The notes under the pieces were generated by a model. That model was not told the DNA's origin and made no database searches. It was given only the letters and a program-made list of their open reading frames with translations. Both the position numbers and the translations under genes were made by a program. DNA of 64,000 nucleotides from Sphingomonas sp. PP-F2F-A104-K0414 (lineage in GTDB: Bacteria; Pseudomonadota; Alphaproteobacteria; Sphingomonadales; Sphingomonadaceae), in the NCBI RefSeq assembly GCF_004340945.1, contig NZ_SLYD01000003.1, forward strand, positions 372,001 through 436,000, read 5' to 3'. Below are positions 6,295 through 16,070 of this stretch, one piece after another. The number at the start of each line of letters is the position of its first letter. Position 1 is the first letter of the stretch.

Positions 6295-9201
6295 ATGGTG
6301 TCTTTCTCGCGCTTGTATCGCGCTCCCGTCCTGCTCCCCCTCGTGCTTGGGCTGGCCATTCCGGCAAGCGGCCAGATGGCGACGCAACAGGCCGCTTCCA
6401 CTCCCGCCAAGGAAGTACCGACGCTTCCCGAACTGCCGGGGATCGATACGACCGCGTGGCTCTACAAGGGCAGCGACCTTACGCGGGACCCCGAGTGGAA
6501 GTTCGGGACTCTCCCCAACGGCATGCGGTTTGCAGTGCGCAAGAACGGCGTGCCACCGGGCCAGGTGTCGGTGCGCGTGCGGATCGATGCCGGGTCGCTG
6601 AACGAGACGGACAGCGAGCGGGGCTTTGCGCATTTCATCGAGCATCTCTCGTTCCGCGGGTCCGAGTACGTGCCGGACGGTGAGGCCAAGCGCGTGTGGC
6701 AGCGGTTCGGCGCGACCTTCGGGTCGGACACTAACGCGCAGACGACGCCGACCTCGACCACGTTCAAGCTCGACCTGCCCTCGGCAACCGAGGCGGGGCT
6801 CGACGAGAGCCTGAAGATCATGTCCGGCATGATGGAGAGGCCGACGATCACCGACGCGTCGGTCGCAGCCGAGCGCCCGATCGTGCTCGCCGAACAGCGC
6901 GAGCAGCCGGGGCCGCAGGTGCGGTTCGGCGATGCGATCCGGGCGACGTTCTTCGCGGGCCAGCCGCTCGCGGATCGCTCGCCGATCGGTAATATCAAGA
7001 CGCTGGAGGCGGCGACCGGCGCTACGGTCAAGGCGTTCCACGATCGCTGGTATCGCCCTGAGAACACTGTCGTCATCATCTCGGGCGACATGGATCCGGC
7101 ATTGTTCGGACGGTTGATCGTCAAGAATTTCGCCGACTGGAAGCGCACCGACCCGGTTACGCCTGCGCCCGATTTCGGCAAGCCCGACCCGAAGGCGCCG
7201 GTCTCCGCGACGATCGCAGAGCCGGCTATTCCGGCAGTGGTGACGCTCGGCGTGGTGCGGCCTTGGGAGTATAAGGACGACACCGCGATCATGAACCAGA
7301 AGCGGCTGGTCGACGTGCTCGCGACGCGGCTCATCAGTCGTCGTCTGGAAACGCGGGCGCGGGCGGGCGGCAGCTTCCTTCAGGCGGGCGTGTCGATCGA
7401 CGACGTCTCGCGCTCGGCGAACCTGACCAGCGTCAACATCGTGCCGATCGGGACCGATTGGGAAGCGGCGTTGAAGGACGTGCGCGCGGTGATCGCCGAC
7501 GCGCAGACCAACGCGCCGAGCCAGGCCGAAGTCGACCGCGAGTATGCCGATTTCGACACGATCATGCGGACCAGCGTCGAGACGGCCAAGGTCGAGGCGG
7601 GCTCGAAGCAGGCGGACGACATGGTCGGCGCGCTCGACATCCGCGAGACGGTGGCTGGGCCGGAAACCTCGTACAAGATTTTGCAGGACGCCAAGGCGAA
7701 GGGCATGTTCACGCCCGCCACGCTGCTCGCGTCGAGCAAGGCGATCTTCGAGGGCACGGCAACGCGCGCCCTTGTCAATACGCAGACGCCTGATGCGGGC
7801 GCTGCGGCCAAGCTGGCGACCGCGTTGAAGGCTGACGTGTCGGGTCTCGCCGGCAAGCGTCGCGCACAAGCGGCGGTCGATTTCTCGAAGCTGCCGTCGC
7901 TCGGCAAGCCGGGCGTCGTTGCGAGCCGCGAGAAGATTGCCGCGTTCGACATGGAGCAGGTGAACTTCGCCAACGGCACGCGCGTGCTGCTGTTCCCGAA
8001 CGCGGGCGAGACCGGGCGCGTGTATGTCCGCGTGCGGTTCGGTGGCGGCTATACCGCGATCCCGTCGAACCGGCCGACTCCGGCATGGGCGGGCGATCTT
8101 GCGCTGGTTGCAGGCGGTATCGGCAAGCTCGATCAGGGCGATCTCGACCAGCTGACTGCGGGTCGGCGGATCGGGCTCGACTTCGGAATCGACGACGATG
8201 CGTTCACGCTGAGCGCGATTACGTCGCCGGCGGATTATGCCGATCAGTTGCGGCTGATGGCGGCCAAGTTGGCGTTCCCGGCGTGGGACCCGGCGCCTGT
8301 AGCGCGTGCGCGGGTCGCGGCGCTGGCGGGGTTTGCGGGCTATGATTCGTCGCCCGACGGCGTGTTGTCGCGTGACCTTGAGGGCCTGCTGCGCGCGGGC
8401 GATCCGCGTTGGGGGACGCCGTCGAAGCCGACCGTCGAGGCGCTGAATGCGAAAGACTTCCGCGCATTCTGGGAGCCGATCCTCAAGACCGGGCCGATCG
8501 AGGTCTCGATCTTCGGCGACGTGAAGACCGAGGACGCGATCGCCGCGGTGGCGAAGTCGTTCGGGGCGATGAAGCCGCGGACGGCGGTGTCGACGGTGGG
8601 GGCGCCGGTCGGCTTCCCCGCGCATAATGCGACGCCGGTGATGCGCGCGCATACCGGGCCGGAGAACCAGGCAGCGGCGGTGATCGCATGGCCGACCGGC
8701 GGCGGGATCGACAACATCGTCGAGGCGCGGCGTCTCGACGTGCTGGCGCAGGTGTTCAGCGACCGGCTGTTCGAGCGTCTCCGGCAAGCGGCGGGCGCGA
8801 GCTACAGCCCCAACGTGTCGAGCCAGTGGCCGGTGGGGATGAACACCGGCGGGCGGATGGTCGCGATCGGGCAGGTCGCGCCGGACAAGGTGTCGTTCTT
8901 CTTCCAGATCGCCCGCCAGATCGCAGCGGAACTGGTGTCGACGCCGATCGCGGCGGACGAGCTCGACCGGATCAAGAAGCCGATGGGGCAGTATATCCTG
9001 CGTGCCTCGACCGGGAACCAGTTCTGGTTGCAGCAGCTCGGCGGGGCTACGTTCGACCCGCGGCGGATCGCGGCGACGCAGCGGATTGCTTCGGACTTGG
9101 TGGCGACGACGCCGGTGGAGTTGCAGGCGACTGCGGCGAAGTATCTGCGGCCGGAGAAGGACTGGACCATGGCCGTCGTGCCGGCTGCGGCGAAGAAGTG
9201 A
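6295..9201 (+). CDS. M16 (insulinase/pitrilysin family) metallopeptidase, periplasmic
   Basis: Zinc endopeptidase of the clan ME fold. The 968-residue protein starts with a signal peptide (hydrophobic segment about 11-26, ending ASGQ). The inverted zinc motif HFIEH is at 113-117, and a glutamate in the ERPIVLAEQRE stretch, about 75-80 residues later, is positioned to be the third ligand. Four M16 repeats are expected at this length; the second half (about 540-960) carries no second HxxEH and is therefore the non-catalytic partner half. No strong ribosome-binding site precedes the ATG. It stands alone between divergent and convergent neighbours. Confidence 0.9.
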   Translation: MVSFSRLYRAPVLLPLVLGLAIPASGQMATQQAASTPAKEVPTLPELPGIDTTAWLYKGSDLTRDPEWKFGTLPNGMRFAVRKNGVPPGQVSVRVRIDAGSLNETDSERGFAHFIEHLSFRGSEYVPDGEAKRVWQRFGATFGSDTNAQTTPTSTTFKLDLPSATEAGLDESLKIMSGMMERPTITDASVAAERPIVLAEQREQPGPQVRFGDAIRATFFAGQPLADRSPIGNIKTLEAATGATVKAFHDRWYRPENTVVIISGDMDPALFGRLIVKNFADWKRTDPVTPAPDFGKPDPKAPVSATIAEPAIPAVVTLGVVRPWEYKDDTAIMNQKRLVDVLATRLISRRLETRARAGGSFLQAGVSIDDVSRSANLTSVNIVPIGTDWEAALKDVRAVIADAQTNAPSQAEVDREYADFDTIMRTSVETAKVEAGSKQADDMVGALDIRETVAGPETSYKILQDAKAKGMFTPATLLASSKAIFEGTATRALVNTQTPDAGAAAKLATALKADVSGLAGKRRAQAAVDFSKLPSLGKPGVVASREKIAAFDMEQVNFANGTRVLLFPNAGETGRVYVRVRFGGGYTAIPSNRPTPAWAGDLALVAGGIGKLDQGDLDQLTAGRRIGLDFGIDDDAFTLSAITSPADYADQLRLMAAKLAFPAWDPAPVARARVAALAGFAGYDSSPDGVLSRDLEGLLRAGDPRWGTPSKPTVEALNAKDFRAFWEPILKTGPIEVSIFGDVKTEDAIAAVAKSFGAMKPRTAVSTVGAPVGFPAHNATPVMRAHTGPENQAAAVIAWPTGGGIDNIVEARRLDVLAQVFSDRLFERLRQAAGASYSPNVSSQWPVGMNTGGRMVAIGQVAPDKVSFFFQIARQIAAELVSTPIAADELDRIKKPMGQYILRASTGNQFWLQQLGGATFDPRRIAATQRIASDLVATTPVELQATAAKYLRPEKDWTMAVVPAAAKK

Positions 9202-9207
9202 CCGCCT

Positions 9208-9356
9208 AGTCCCTCTCCCCGCCTGGGAGAGGGAGGGAGGAGCCACTTGGCGACGGAAGGGTGAGGGGCTTTGGCGGAGGCGTTGCGAGCCTCACGCCCC
9301 TCACCCTCCCACGCGCAAGGGCGCGCGGGCCCCTCCCTCTCCCCGTGGGGAGAGGG
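9208..9356. repeat. Intergenic inverted repeat, family D
   Basis: CCCTCTCCCCGCCTGGGAGAGGGAGG at the left and CCTCCCTCTCCCCGTGGGGAGAGGG at the right are inverted copies, with inner arms GGGTGAGGGGC and GCCCCTCACCC. It fills the gap between the converging M16 and acyl-CoA ligase genes, where it may terminate transcription from both sides. Confidence 0.85.
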
Positions 9357-11141
9357 TTATTTGTAGAGCGCGTCCAACCTCTCGCCGTAGGCCTGTTTCA
9401 GGACGTGGCGGCGGATCTTCAGGCTGGGGGTCAGCTGCTCGTTCTCGATCGTGAACGGGCCATCCGCGAGCACGAACCGCCGCACCCGCTCTGTCACCGT
9501 CAGGTCCGCGTTCACCCGCTCGACCGCATGCCCGATCGCCGTCCTGAACTCGCTGTTCTCCGCCAGACGCGCGAAGCTGCACGCGTCGCCGTTGCCCGCG
9601 CACCATTCCTGCGTCCATTCCGGGTCGGGCACGATCAGCGCGACCATGTACGGGCGCTTGTCCCCAGCGATCATCGCCTGCGCGATCTCGGGCTGTAGCG
9701 TCAGCATCCCCTCGACCTTTTGCGGGGCGACGTTCTCGCCCTTGTCGTTAATGATCAGGTCCTTCTTGCGGTCAGTGATCCGGATCCGGCCGCGGTCGTC
9801 GATCTCGCCGATGTCGCCGGTGTGGAGCCAGCCGTCCTTGAGCACTTTCGCGGTCTCGGCATCGTTGCGCCAATAGCCGTGCATGACGAGTTCGCCGCGC
9901 ACTAGAATCTCGCCGTCCTCGGCGATCCGGACCTCGGTGTCGTTGAGCGGCGGCCCGACCGAGTCCATCCGCACGCCGGCCTTGGGGCGGTTGCAGGAGA
10001 TGACGGGGGCGGCTTCGGTCTGACCATAGCCTTGCAGGAAGGTGAGGCCGAGCGCTTCGAAGAACAGCCCGACCTCGGGGTTGAGCGGTGCGCCGCCCGA
10101 GATCATCGCCTTCAGCCGGCCACCGAACTTCTTCGAGATCTTCGGCTTGAAGAGCGTGGCGACGGCGGCCTGCATCGGGCGGTCGATCAGGCGGAGGCGG
10201 CCGGCGTAGCGCTTGCCGCCGATGTCGAGGGCCTGGCGCAGCAGGTAGGCGGAGGCGCCGCCCTGTTTCTCGATCGTCTTGGAGATGCGCGTGCGGAGGA
10301 CTTCGAACAGGCGGGGGACGACGAACATGATCGTCGGGCGCGTTTCCTCGATGTTCGCGGCGAGCTTTTCCAGGCCCTCGGCGTAATAGATCTGGCCGCC
10401 GAGCGAGATCGGGAAATGCTGGCCGCCCGTATGCTCGTACGCGTGGCTCAAGGGCAGAAACGAGAGGAAGACCTCGTCGTCCCAGCCGAAATCCTCCGAG
10501 ATGACCGATGCGCAGCCAGCGCAATTGTGGAGGATCGCGCCGTGATGCTGCATGACGCCGCGTGGCGCGCCGCCGGTACCGCTCGTGTAGATGATGCAGG
10601 CGAGGTCTTCGCGTTCGAAGTCGGCGCGGGCGGCGGCGGTCTCGGGAGCGGTCTGGTGCGCGGCGATCAGCGCGTGCCAGTTGTGGAAGTCGATCCCGGC
10701 GGGGACCTTCATGTCCTCCAGCCCGATGACGGTCTGCGCCTGGTTCGACCGGATCACCGCGGGGAGCAACGTCCTGGCCAGCTTGGCGGTCGAGACGATG
10801 ATCGCGCAGGCGCCGGCGTTCTCGATGATGTGAAGGTGATCGCGCTCGGTGTTGGTGACGTAGGTCGGCACGGTGATGCACCCTGCCGCCATGATCGCGA
10901 GGTCGCTGAGGCACCATTCCGGCCGGTTCTCGCTGACCAGCATGACGCGGTCGCCGCGCTTCAGGCCGATTGCGGTGAGTGCGGTGGCGAGGGCAGCGAC
11001 CTGCCGCGCGGCGTCGGCCCAACTGGTGGAGACCCATGCGCCGCTCGTCTTGGTCCACAGGAACGGCGCATCGCCCTTCTCCGCAGCGCGCGCGAAGAAC
11101 ATCGCGACGAGGTTCGGGAATCGTTCGAGCTGACGGGCCAT
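9357..11141 (-). CDS. Long-chain fatty acid--CoA ligase (AMP-forming)
   Basis: Activates long-chain fatty acids to acyl-CoA through an acyl-AMP intermediate. The 594-residue protein has the P-loop-like motif YTSGTGGAPRGV at 185-196, the GYGQTEAAPVIS motif, and the C-terminal GDIGEIDDRGRIRITDRKKD hinge followed by the core lysine region. Overall it resembles the FadD15/long-chain group (N-terminal RFPNLVAMFFARA) rather than E. coli FadD. A ribosome-binding site AGGGAGAG precedes the ATG at 11,141. It is not near other beta-oxidation genes here, so whether it serves degradation or lipid remodelling is open. Confidence 0.92.
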   Translation of the reverse strand: MARQLERFPNLVAMFFARAAEKGDAPFLWTKTSGAWVSTSWADAARQVAALATALTAIGLKRGDRVMLVSENRPEWCLSDLAIMAAGCITVPTYVTNTERDHLHIIENAGACAIIVSTAKLARTLLPAVIRSNQAQTVIGLEDMKVPAGIDFHNWHALIAAHQTAPETAAARADFEREDLACIIYTSGTGGAPRGVMQHHGAILHNCAGCASVISEDFGWDDEVFLSFLPLSHAYEHTGGQHFPISLGGQIYYAEGLEKLAANIEETRPTIMFVVPRLFEVLRTRISKTIEKQGGASAYLLRQALDIGGKRYAGRLRLIDRPMQAAVATLFKPKISKKFGGRLKAMISGGAPLNPEVGLFFEALGLTFLQGYGQTEAAPVISCNRPKAGVRMDSVGPPLNDTEVRIAEDGEILVRGELVMHGYWRNDAETAKVLKDGWLHTGDIGEIDDRGRIRITDRKKDLIINDKGENVAPQKVEGMLTLQPEIAQAMIAGDKRPYMVALIVPDPEWTQEWCAGNGDACSFARLAENSEFRTAIGHAVERVNADLTVTERVRRFVLADGPFTIENEQLTPSLKIRRHVLKQAYGERLDALYK

Positions 11142-11275
11142 GATCTCTCCCTGGGCGCAGCGGGAGCCGACGCGCCTCGTTGCGCCCCTTGTAGGCGAGA
11201 AGCTTCGCGCCGGACAATCACCGACACCGTCGATCCCGTCCGGCGCTTCAGATGCCCGCTAGGCCCCGTGCGCGG

Positions 11276-11956
11276 TCAGACCCGGACGTACCGGAAATAC
11301 CAGACCTCGTGGCCTTGGCGCCGCGCCTTCCGCTCGTACCGCGTTTCGGGCCAATCGTCGGGACGCGTCAGGAAATCGTGCGGCGTCTCTGCCTGCCAGA
11401 CGAAATCGCGCCGCGCGTTCATGATCATCATCGACCAGCGGCAATAGGTCGGATCGTCGGTGCCGAGCCGGAATTCGGCACCGGGCTTCAGCTTGGCGGC
11501 GATCGTGTCGAGCGGACCATGGTTGACCATGCGACGCTTGGCGTGGCGCGCCTTCCGCCACGGATCGGGATGGAGCAGGTACAGCCGGTCGAGGCTGGCA
11601 TCGGGCAACCGCTCGATCACTTCGAGCGCATCGCCCATGTACAGCCGCACATTGGTCAATTCGCCGTCGCGGATGTGCGAGAGCGCACCGACGACGCCAT
11701 TGAGGAACGGTTCGCAGCCGATGAACCCGATCTCGGGATTGGCCGCGGCCTGGCCGGCAAGATGCTCACCTGCACCGAAGCCGATTTCGACATGCAGCGG
11801 ACGGTCTTCGCCGAACAGCATCGCGGCGGTGATCGGGCCCTCTTCGGGCACCGACAGGTCGGCGAGCGTTTCCTCGACGAGCGCGGCCTGGCCGAGGCGG
11901 AGCTTATGGCCTTGGCGTCGGCCGTACAGGCGGCGGATAATGGAAGGATCGGTCAT
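11276..11956 (-). CDS. trmB: TrmB, tRNA (guanine-N7-)-methyltransferase
   Basis: Forms m7G46 in tRNA using S-adenosylmethionine. I start at the ATG at 11,956 (226 residues, MTDPSIIRRLYGRRQGHKLR), which is the normal TrmB N terminus; the open frame extends upstream but without family similarity. SAM motif I is VEIGFGAGEHL at 56-66, followed by GCEPFLNGVVG and the HPDPWRKARHAKRRMV stretch characteristic of TrmB. It is monocistronic as far as can be seen. Confidence 0.95.
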   Translation of the reverse strand: MTDPSIIRRLYGRRQGHKLRLGQAALVEETLADLSVPEEGPITAAMLFGEDRPLHVEIGFGAGEHLAGQAAANPEIGFIGCEPFLNGVVGALSHIRDGELTNVRLYMGDALEVIERLPDASLDRLYLLHPDPWRKARHAKRRMVNHGPLDTIAAKLKPGAEFRLGTDDPTYCRWSMMIMNARRDFVWQAETPHDFLTRPDDWPETRYERKARRQGHEVWYFRYVRV

Positions 11957-12118
11957 CGCCGCGCGCTCTAGCGATCTGCGTGCCGCGCGCAAAGCGCCGT
12001 ACGCGTGTTTCCGCTCCGATAGCGCCTGCCGCCCTGCGCGAGGTTGCGGTTTCGACGCTGCGGAATTTGCGCGACCGGACTCTGGCGTTGCCGCGATGCT
12101 TGCCGTACCGGATGACGG

Positions 12119-12400
12119 ATGGGCGATCTGGATAGGCTGGTTCCATCGGGAATCATCGAACAATGGGTCTATCATCTGCGTCGCCAGCGTGCGCGGGCGG
12201 CAGATGCGATCTGGTTGATAGATCAGGGTTTTACTCTGCACGATGGGCATGGCGGCATGCCGCAGCACGATGCCACGGCGCGATGGCGGGCTGAGCAGGA
12301 GACCGTGGTCGAGGAAGTGACCGCGTTGCTAGCGCTGTACGACGGAATCAATCTCGGAAAGATCGATGCCGACGCGACGTCGGACCATCTTTCGAGTTAA
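12119..12400 (+). CDS. Hypothetical small protein
   Basis: A 93-residue open frame starting MGDLDRLVPSGIIEQWVYHL. I recognise no domain. The sequence is acidic, with a predicted helical central part (DATARWRAEQETVVEEVTALLALYD), no signal peptide and no cysteines. It converges with and overlaps by 4 bp the small gene at 12,397-12,666. Composition is protein-like and the ORF is not a shadow of another gene, but there is no family evidence. Confidence 0.5.
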   Translation: MGDLDRLVPSGIIEQWVYHLRRQRARAADAIWLIDQGFTLHDGHGGMPQHDATARWRAEQETVVEEVTALLALYDGINLGKIDADATSDHLSS

Positions 12401-12666
12401 TTGCTGTAACTTTGCCGCATGAGCCACCCCGTGACCTGCAGCGACGAGCTTTGGGGCATCTCCGGGTCGGTCATCGCCACGACGAACTCTGCCGACGCCA
12501 TCATCTGGAGATGCTGATCGGCGAGTAGGAGATGTGCTGCGCGCGCCGCCTCGGTCTTCGAGCGCTGCGCAAGCAGCTTCTCCTGAACCGCGCGGTCGCG
12601 GTGGTAGGCGACCCGATCCTGCCACGCTTCGGCCGTGGTCGGAGGGTCCGACCGTTCACTGGTCAT
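12397..12666 (-). CDS. Small helical sphingomonad-type protein
   Basis: An 89-residue protein, MTSERSDPPTTAEAWQDRV..., consisting mainly of two amphipathic helices (about 12-55 and 58-72). The pattern of a helix with aromatic and basic residues followed by RAAHLLLADQHLQM resembles short conserved hypothetical proteins I associate with sphingomonads. No function can be assigned. It lies between the AraC regulator (same strand, upstream) and the convergent small gene. Confidence 0.6.
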   Translation of the reverse strand: MTSERSDPPTTAEAWQDRVAYHRDRAVQEKLLAQRSKTEAARAAHLLLADQHLQMMASAEFVVAMTDPEMPQSSSLQVTGWLMRQSYSN

Positions 12667-12720
12667 GCTCGTGTCCTCGTCGTTGGACGTTGATCTGGAT
12701 CATCAATCCCAGCCTTCGCG

Positions 12721-13704
12721 CTACCGGTAATCCGGGCGGTCGGATGCCGACTTGCCATGAGCCGAGGCATCGATGCGGCGAAGATAGCGCCGCGGCGTGG
12801 TCCCCAAAAACCGGTTGGCATCCCGGAGGAAGTGCGATGCATCGAAATACCCAAAATTCGTGATCGTCGCGAAGTCCATTCCGGCCTCCTGAAACCGCTC
12901 CAGCGCGGCGATAAAGCGACGCCGCATCAACAGCGTCTTGGGGGGGAAGCCAAACCAGCGCAGCGCAATCCGGCGAAGATTATGCGGCGAGGTCGACAGA
13001 TGATCGGCGGCCGTCGCTGCATCGTCGACGTCCCCTGCGTCGATCAACGCCGTCAGCTGCGCGATCAGTGCGACGGTCGTGCCATCGAGCGGCGCGATGC
13101 CGCGTGCGACCACCGCATCTGCGAGACGCGCTATCGTCCTGCCAGCGATGTCGCCCTTGTTCGTATCGGCGACGTCGTCGAGGCACGTGATCCCCAGGTC
13201 GGCCGCGCCGAGGATCCGATCGGCCACCGTTGCGGCGACAACGGGCGTCAGCCGCGACCAGTCGAGCGGACTCAGCGGGATTTCGACCGGCGCCTTGCCA
13301 TCGATCTGCAACGCGACCGGACGACTCGACGGACCGACGATGGCGACATCGGGCAGCCGATCATAATACCGGTTGCGGATCCGTGCCGAGACCCGCGTCC
13401 CTTCCGGGATCACCAGCATCCGCGCGGTTCCGGGCAGGCGCGAGACATCGAACGCACCCGTCGGGCGGTGCCGCACGTTGCCGAGCGCATCGATCCGCGA
13501 CCGCAATTCGCCCTCCACCGAGCGTGTTGTCATCATCACCCCGTCGACGGCCGTCGTCGAGCGCATCGGAAAAACCAGCATCGTCACATCCCATTCTCGG
13601 GTGTGCACGACCAGCGTCGACCACTCCCTGCCAAGGCCAACACTTGATCGAGATTGTACAATGGCGAAATGTCCACGGGTCTCAAATGTGAGACGGGGAG
13701 ACAT
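12721..13704 (-). CDS. AraC-family transcriptional regulator
   Basis: The 327-residue protein ends in an AraC/XylS-type double helix-turn-helix (about 215-315): ATAADHLSTSPHNLRRIALR is the first recognition region and ITNFGYFDASHFLRDANRFLGTTPRRY the conserved second one. The N-terminal 200 residues are unlike the classic AraC cupin and resemble the effector region of AraC regulators of the DUF6597/AfaR type, but I cannot place them securely. No clear ribosome-binding site precedes 13,704; Met42 (13,581) is an alternative start. The target is unknown; the upstream two-component genes are on the same strand. Confidence 0.8.
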   Translation of the reverse strand: MSPRLTFETRGHFAIVQSRSSVGLGREWSTLVVHTREWDVTMLVFPMRSTTAVDGVMMTTRSVEGELRSRIDALGNVRHRPTGAFDVSRLPGTARMLVIPEGTRVSARIRNRYYDRLPDVAIVGPSSRPVALQIDGKAPVEIPLSPLDWSRLTPVVAATVADRILGAADLGITCLDDVADTNKGDIAGRTIARLADAVVARGIAPLDGTTVALIAQLTALIDAGDVDDAATAADHLSTSPHNLRRIALRWFGFPPKTLLMRRRFIAALERFQEAGMDFATITNFGYFDASHFLRDANRFLGTTPRRYLRRIDASAHGKSASDRPDYR

Positions 13705-13780
13705 GATCGGGTCATCGTAAATCCAGAGTTTTCGGGCGTTTGGCGTAGCGACCCGCTGTCGAACGGGGCCATCCCAGCGC

Positions 13781-14371
13781 TCACGAAACGAGCGCGATCA
13801 ATTGCGCCAATCCGTTGGTGCCGGTCTTGGTGACGATCGCGGCGCGGTGGTTCTCGATCGTCTTGATGCTGAGTCCCAGCGCGCCCGCGATCGCCTTGTT
13901 GCTATGGCCGCGCACCAGCATGTCGAACACCTGGCGCTCGCGCGTCGTCAGCAACGCGGTACGGCGTGACAGCAGGCGGCGGCTGTTCGACCATGCCACG
14001 CCTTCGGCAACCGCGGTCAGCAGGCGATCCTCGTCGATCGGCTTTTCGAGATAGTCGAGCCCGCCATAGCGGCGGACGCTGTCGACCGCGTTGGCGGTGG
14101 TCGGCCACGCCGTCATGAACACCAGCGCGACATCCGGATCGAGCTCGCGGACCGCATCGGCAAAGGTGAAGCCATCCATGTCGCCCATCATCACGTCGGA
14201 GATGATGCAGGCGGCAGGGTCGCGGGGATAATCGTGCAGCAACGCGATCGGCTCGACGAACGCGCGGGCGGCGTGGCCATGCCGGGCGAGCAGCCGCGCG
14301 ACGCTGGCCCCCAGATCGGCGTCGTCGTCGAGCACGTACACCGCCGTCGGTCTGGAAGCGATCGAGGTCAT
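13781..14371 (-). CDS. FixJ-type response regulator (receiver + LuxR HTH)
   Basis: Two-component transcription factor. The 196-residue protein has a receiver domain (about 10-122) with acidic pocket D15-D17, phosphoacceptor D59 in IISDVMM, T87 and K110, then a LuxR/FixJ helix-turn-helix (about 141-190) with LTTRERQVFDMLVRGHSNK. Its ATG overlaps the kinase stop codon (ATGA), so it is the cognate partner of the histidine kinase at 14,368-16,032. Direct palindromes upstream of the kinase are candidate binding sites. Confidence 0.92.
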   Translation of the reverse strand: MTSIASRPTAVYVLDDDADLGASVARLLARHGHAARAFVEPIALLHDYPRDPAACIISDVMMGDMDGFTFADAVRELDPDVALVFMTAWPTTANAVDSVRRYGGLDYLEKPIDEDRLLTAVAEGVAWSNSRRLLSRRTALLTTRERQVFDMLVRGHSNKAIAGALGLSIKTIENHRAAIVTKTGTNGLAQLIALVS

Positions 14372-16032
14372 GCGGCGTCTCCGGCGAGCGTGCCAACCAG
14401 CGGGAGCGTGACGACATGCGCGATCCGCGCCAGTCCACGATCGGCGCGGGACAGCGTGCCGCCATGCGCCTCGACGATCGCCTTCGCCACGAGCGAGCCG
14501 ACGCCCATGCCCTCATGGACGAGGGGGTGATCGGCACAATGATTGACCACGGCGATCGCAATCCGTTCGTCACGGCGGGTCACCGCGATCTCGACTACGC
14601 CGTCGTCGGTAGCCTGCACGGCGTTGCGAACCAGATTGACGAGCGCCTGCGCGATTTCGATCTCCTGCGCCAGCACGGTCCACTCGGGATCGACGGGTGC
14701 GACCCGGATCGCGACACCCGCGACGCTTGCCTCGGGCCGGGTCAGCGCCGTGACGGTGTCGAGCAGGGTCCCGATCGGCAACAGCGACGGCTCGTCGACC
14801 GCGCGACCGCCGAACCGGCGCAGTCGGCGGACCAGCGTCGACAGCGTCGCGGTCTTGCGTTCGATGAGCCGCGCCGTCTCGGCGATATCGGGATCGGCGT
14901 TGCCGCTGATCTCGACCAAATGGCGCGCCTCGATCGCGAGCGTGGACAGCGGTTGGCTGATCTCGTGGATGACCGCGACCGACATCGCCCGCAGCGTCTT
15001 GAGCCGTTCGGCCTGGAACAGCATCCGGTCGCGCCGAGCCACCGCAGCAAGCGCGCGCGCTTCGGCATCGGCGAAGCTGCCCGCGAGATACCCGACCACG
15101 GCTACCGCGGCGAGGCTCATATGGAGCGCGAGTCGTTGGTCGACGGCCATCGCGCCGGTCGTTTCGGGCAGGACGAGAATCGCGGTGACGACGATCGCGG
15201 CCCACGCCGCGGCGCGGCCGAACCGCAGCCCGATCCAGGCGATCGCCAGCAATACCGGCGTCGCCGGGATGCCGAGGCCGATCGTCGCCAGCGTTCCGAC
15301 TAGCCCGAGCGACACGCCGAGCACCAGCACGGCTTCCGCAATATGCCGGTGCGACGGAAACATTGCAGGCATCGCGGTCCTGCCGCTCGACAGATCGGCG
15401 ATCCAGAGCAGCGGCGGCGCGATCAGCAGGACGCCGAGCATGTCGCCGACCGCAAATCCGGTCAACGACGCGATCACATCGCGGACATTGGCGACGTTCG
15501 TGATGTCGGGCCGCATGATCGACCAGGGCAGCGCGAACGCGACGGCGGCCAGGGGCGCCAGAACGGAGGCGAGTCCGAGCGGCATCGGCGCGGTCGCCAG
15601 GCTACCGGTGGCGCCATCGGCAACCCGGCGCACCACAGCGACCGCGATGCCGTATGCGAGAACGGGGCTGGCGACACCGATTATACCGCGTGGCCATTCG
15701 GGTTGCGTGAACACGACGACCCCGGTCAGGCACTGGACGATGATCTCGGTGATCGCCGCGGCCGGTGCGAGACGCGCGCCGAACCGCCAGAACAAGGCGA
15801 GGCGAACCCCGGCAGCCGGAAACCAGAGCGAATAATAGCCAACCCCGCCCCACAGGACCGCCAGCCGGTGCAGCGCGACGAAGATGACGCCGTATCCTGC
15901 CAGCACCAGCCATTCGCGCTCGCGCGGCAACCAGCGTGCCCAACCGTCGCGCGACGGCGCCAGTGCTGCGACCTCGGCAGCATCGGCGCGCTCGGCGGCA
16001 CGATCGGCGGCGGAAAGGGGAACGGAAGCCAT
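14368..16032 (-). CDS. MASE1-domain sensor histidine kinase
   Basis: Membrane sensor kinase paired with the adjacent FixJ-type regulator. I choose the ATG at 16,032 (554 residues, MASVPLSAADRAAERAD) over the one at 16,101, because GAGG lies 5 nt upstream and the longer form would place the palindrome at 16,071 inside the coding region. The N-terminal half (about 40-310) is a MASE1-like multi-helix sensor. The H-box HEISQPLSTLAIEA has phosphoacceptor H356, and the ATPase domain shows NLVRNAVQA and GMGVGSLVAKAIVEAHGG. HEISQPL is the FixL-like HisKA variant. Confidence 0.9.
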   Translation of the reverse strand: MASVPLSAADRAAERADAAEVAALAPSRDGWARWLPREREWLVLAGYGVIFVALHRLAVLWGGVGYYSLWFPAAGVRLALFWRFGARLAPAAAITEIIVQCLTGVVVFTQPEWPRGIIGVASPVLAYGIAVAVVRRVADGATGSLATAPMPLGLASVLAPLAAVAFALPWSIMRPDITNVANVRDVIASLTGFAVGDMLGVLLIAPPLLWIADLSSGRTAMPAMFPSHRHIAEAVLVLGVSLGLVGTLATIGLGIPATPVLLAIAWIGLRFGRAAAWAAIVVTAILVLPETTGAMAVDQRLALHMSLAAVAVVGYLAGSFADAEARALAAVARRDRMLFQAERLKTLRAMSVAVIHEISQPLSTLAIEARHLVEISGNADPDIAETARLIERKTATLSTLVRRLRRFGGRAVDEPSLLPIGTLLDTVTALTRPEASVAGVAIRVAPVDPEWTVLAQEIEIAQALVNLVRNAVQATDDGVVEIAVTRRDERIAIAVVNHCADHPLVHEGMGVGSLVAKAIVEAHGGTLSRADRGLARIAHVVTLPLVGTLAGDAA

Positions 16033-16070
16033 CCCCGCCTCGATACCGCGAACCACGCCGGGCAGAAGTA

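Noticed and set aside
5230..9246. Long minus-strand frame of 1338 codons opposite the M16 peptidase
   Set aside because: It runs antisense to a gene with clear HxxEH and family structure, is Arg/Pro-rich and shows no domain. In GC-rich DNA the antisense frame with G/C in codon position 3 often stays open.
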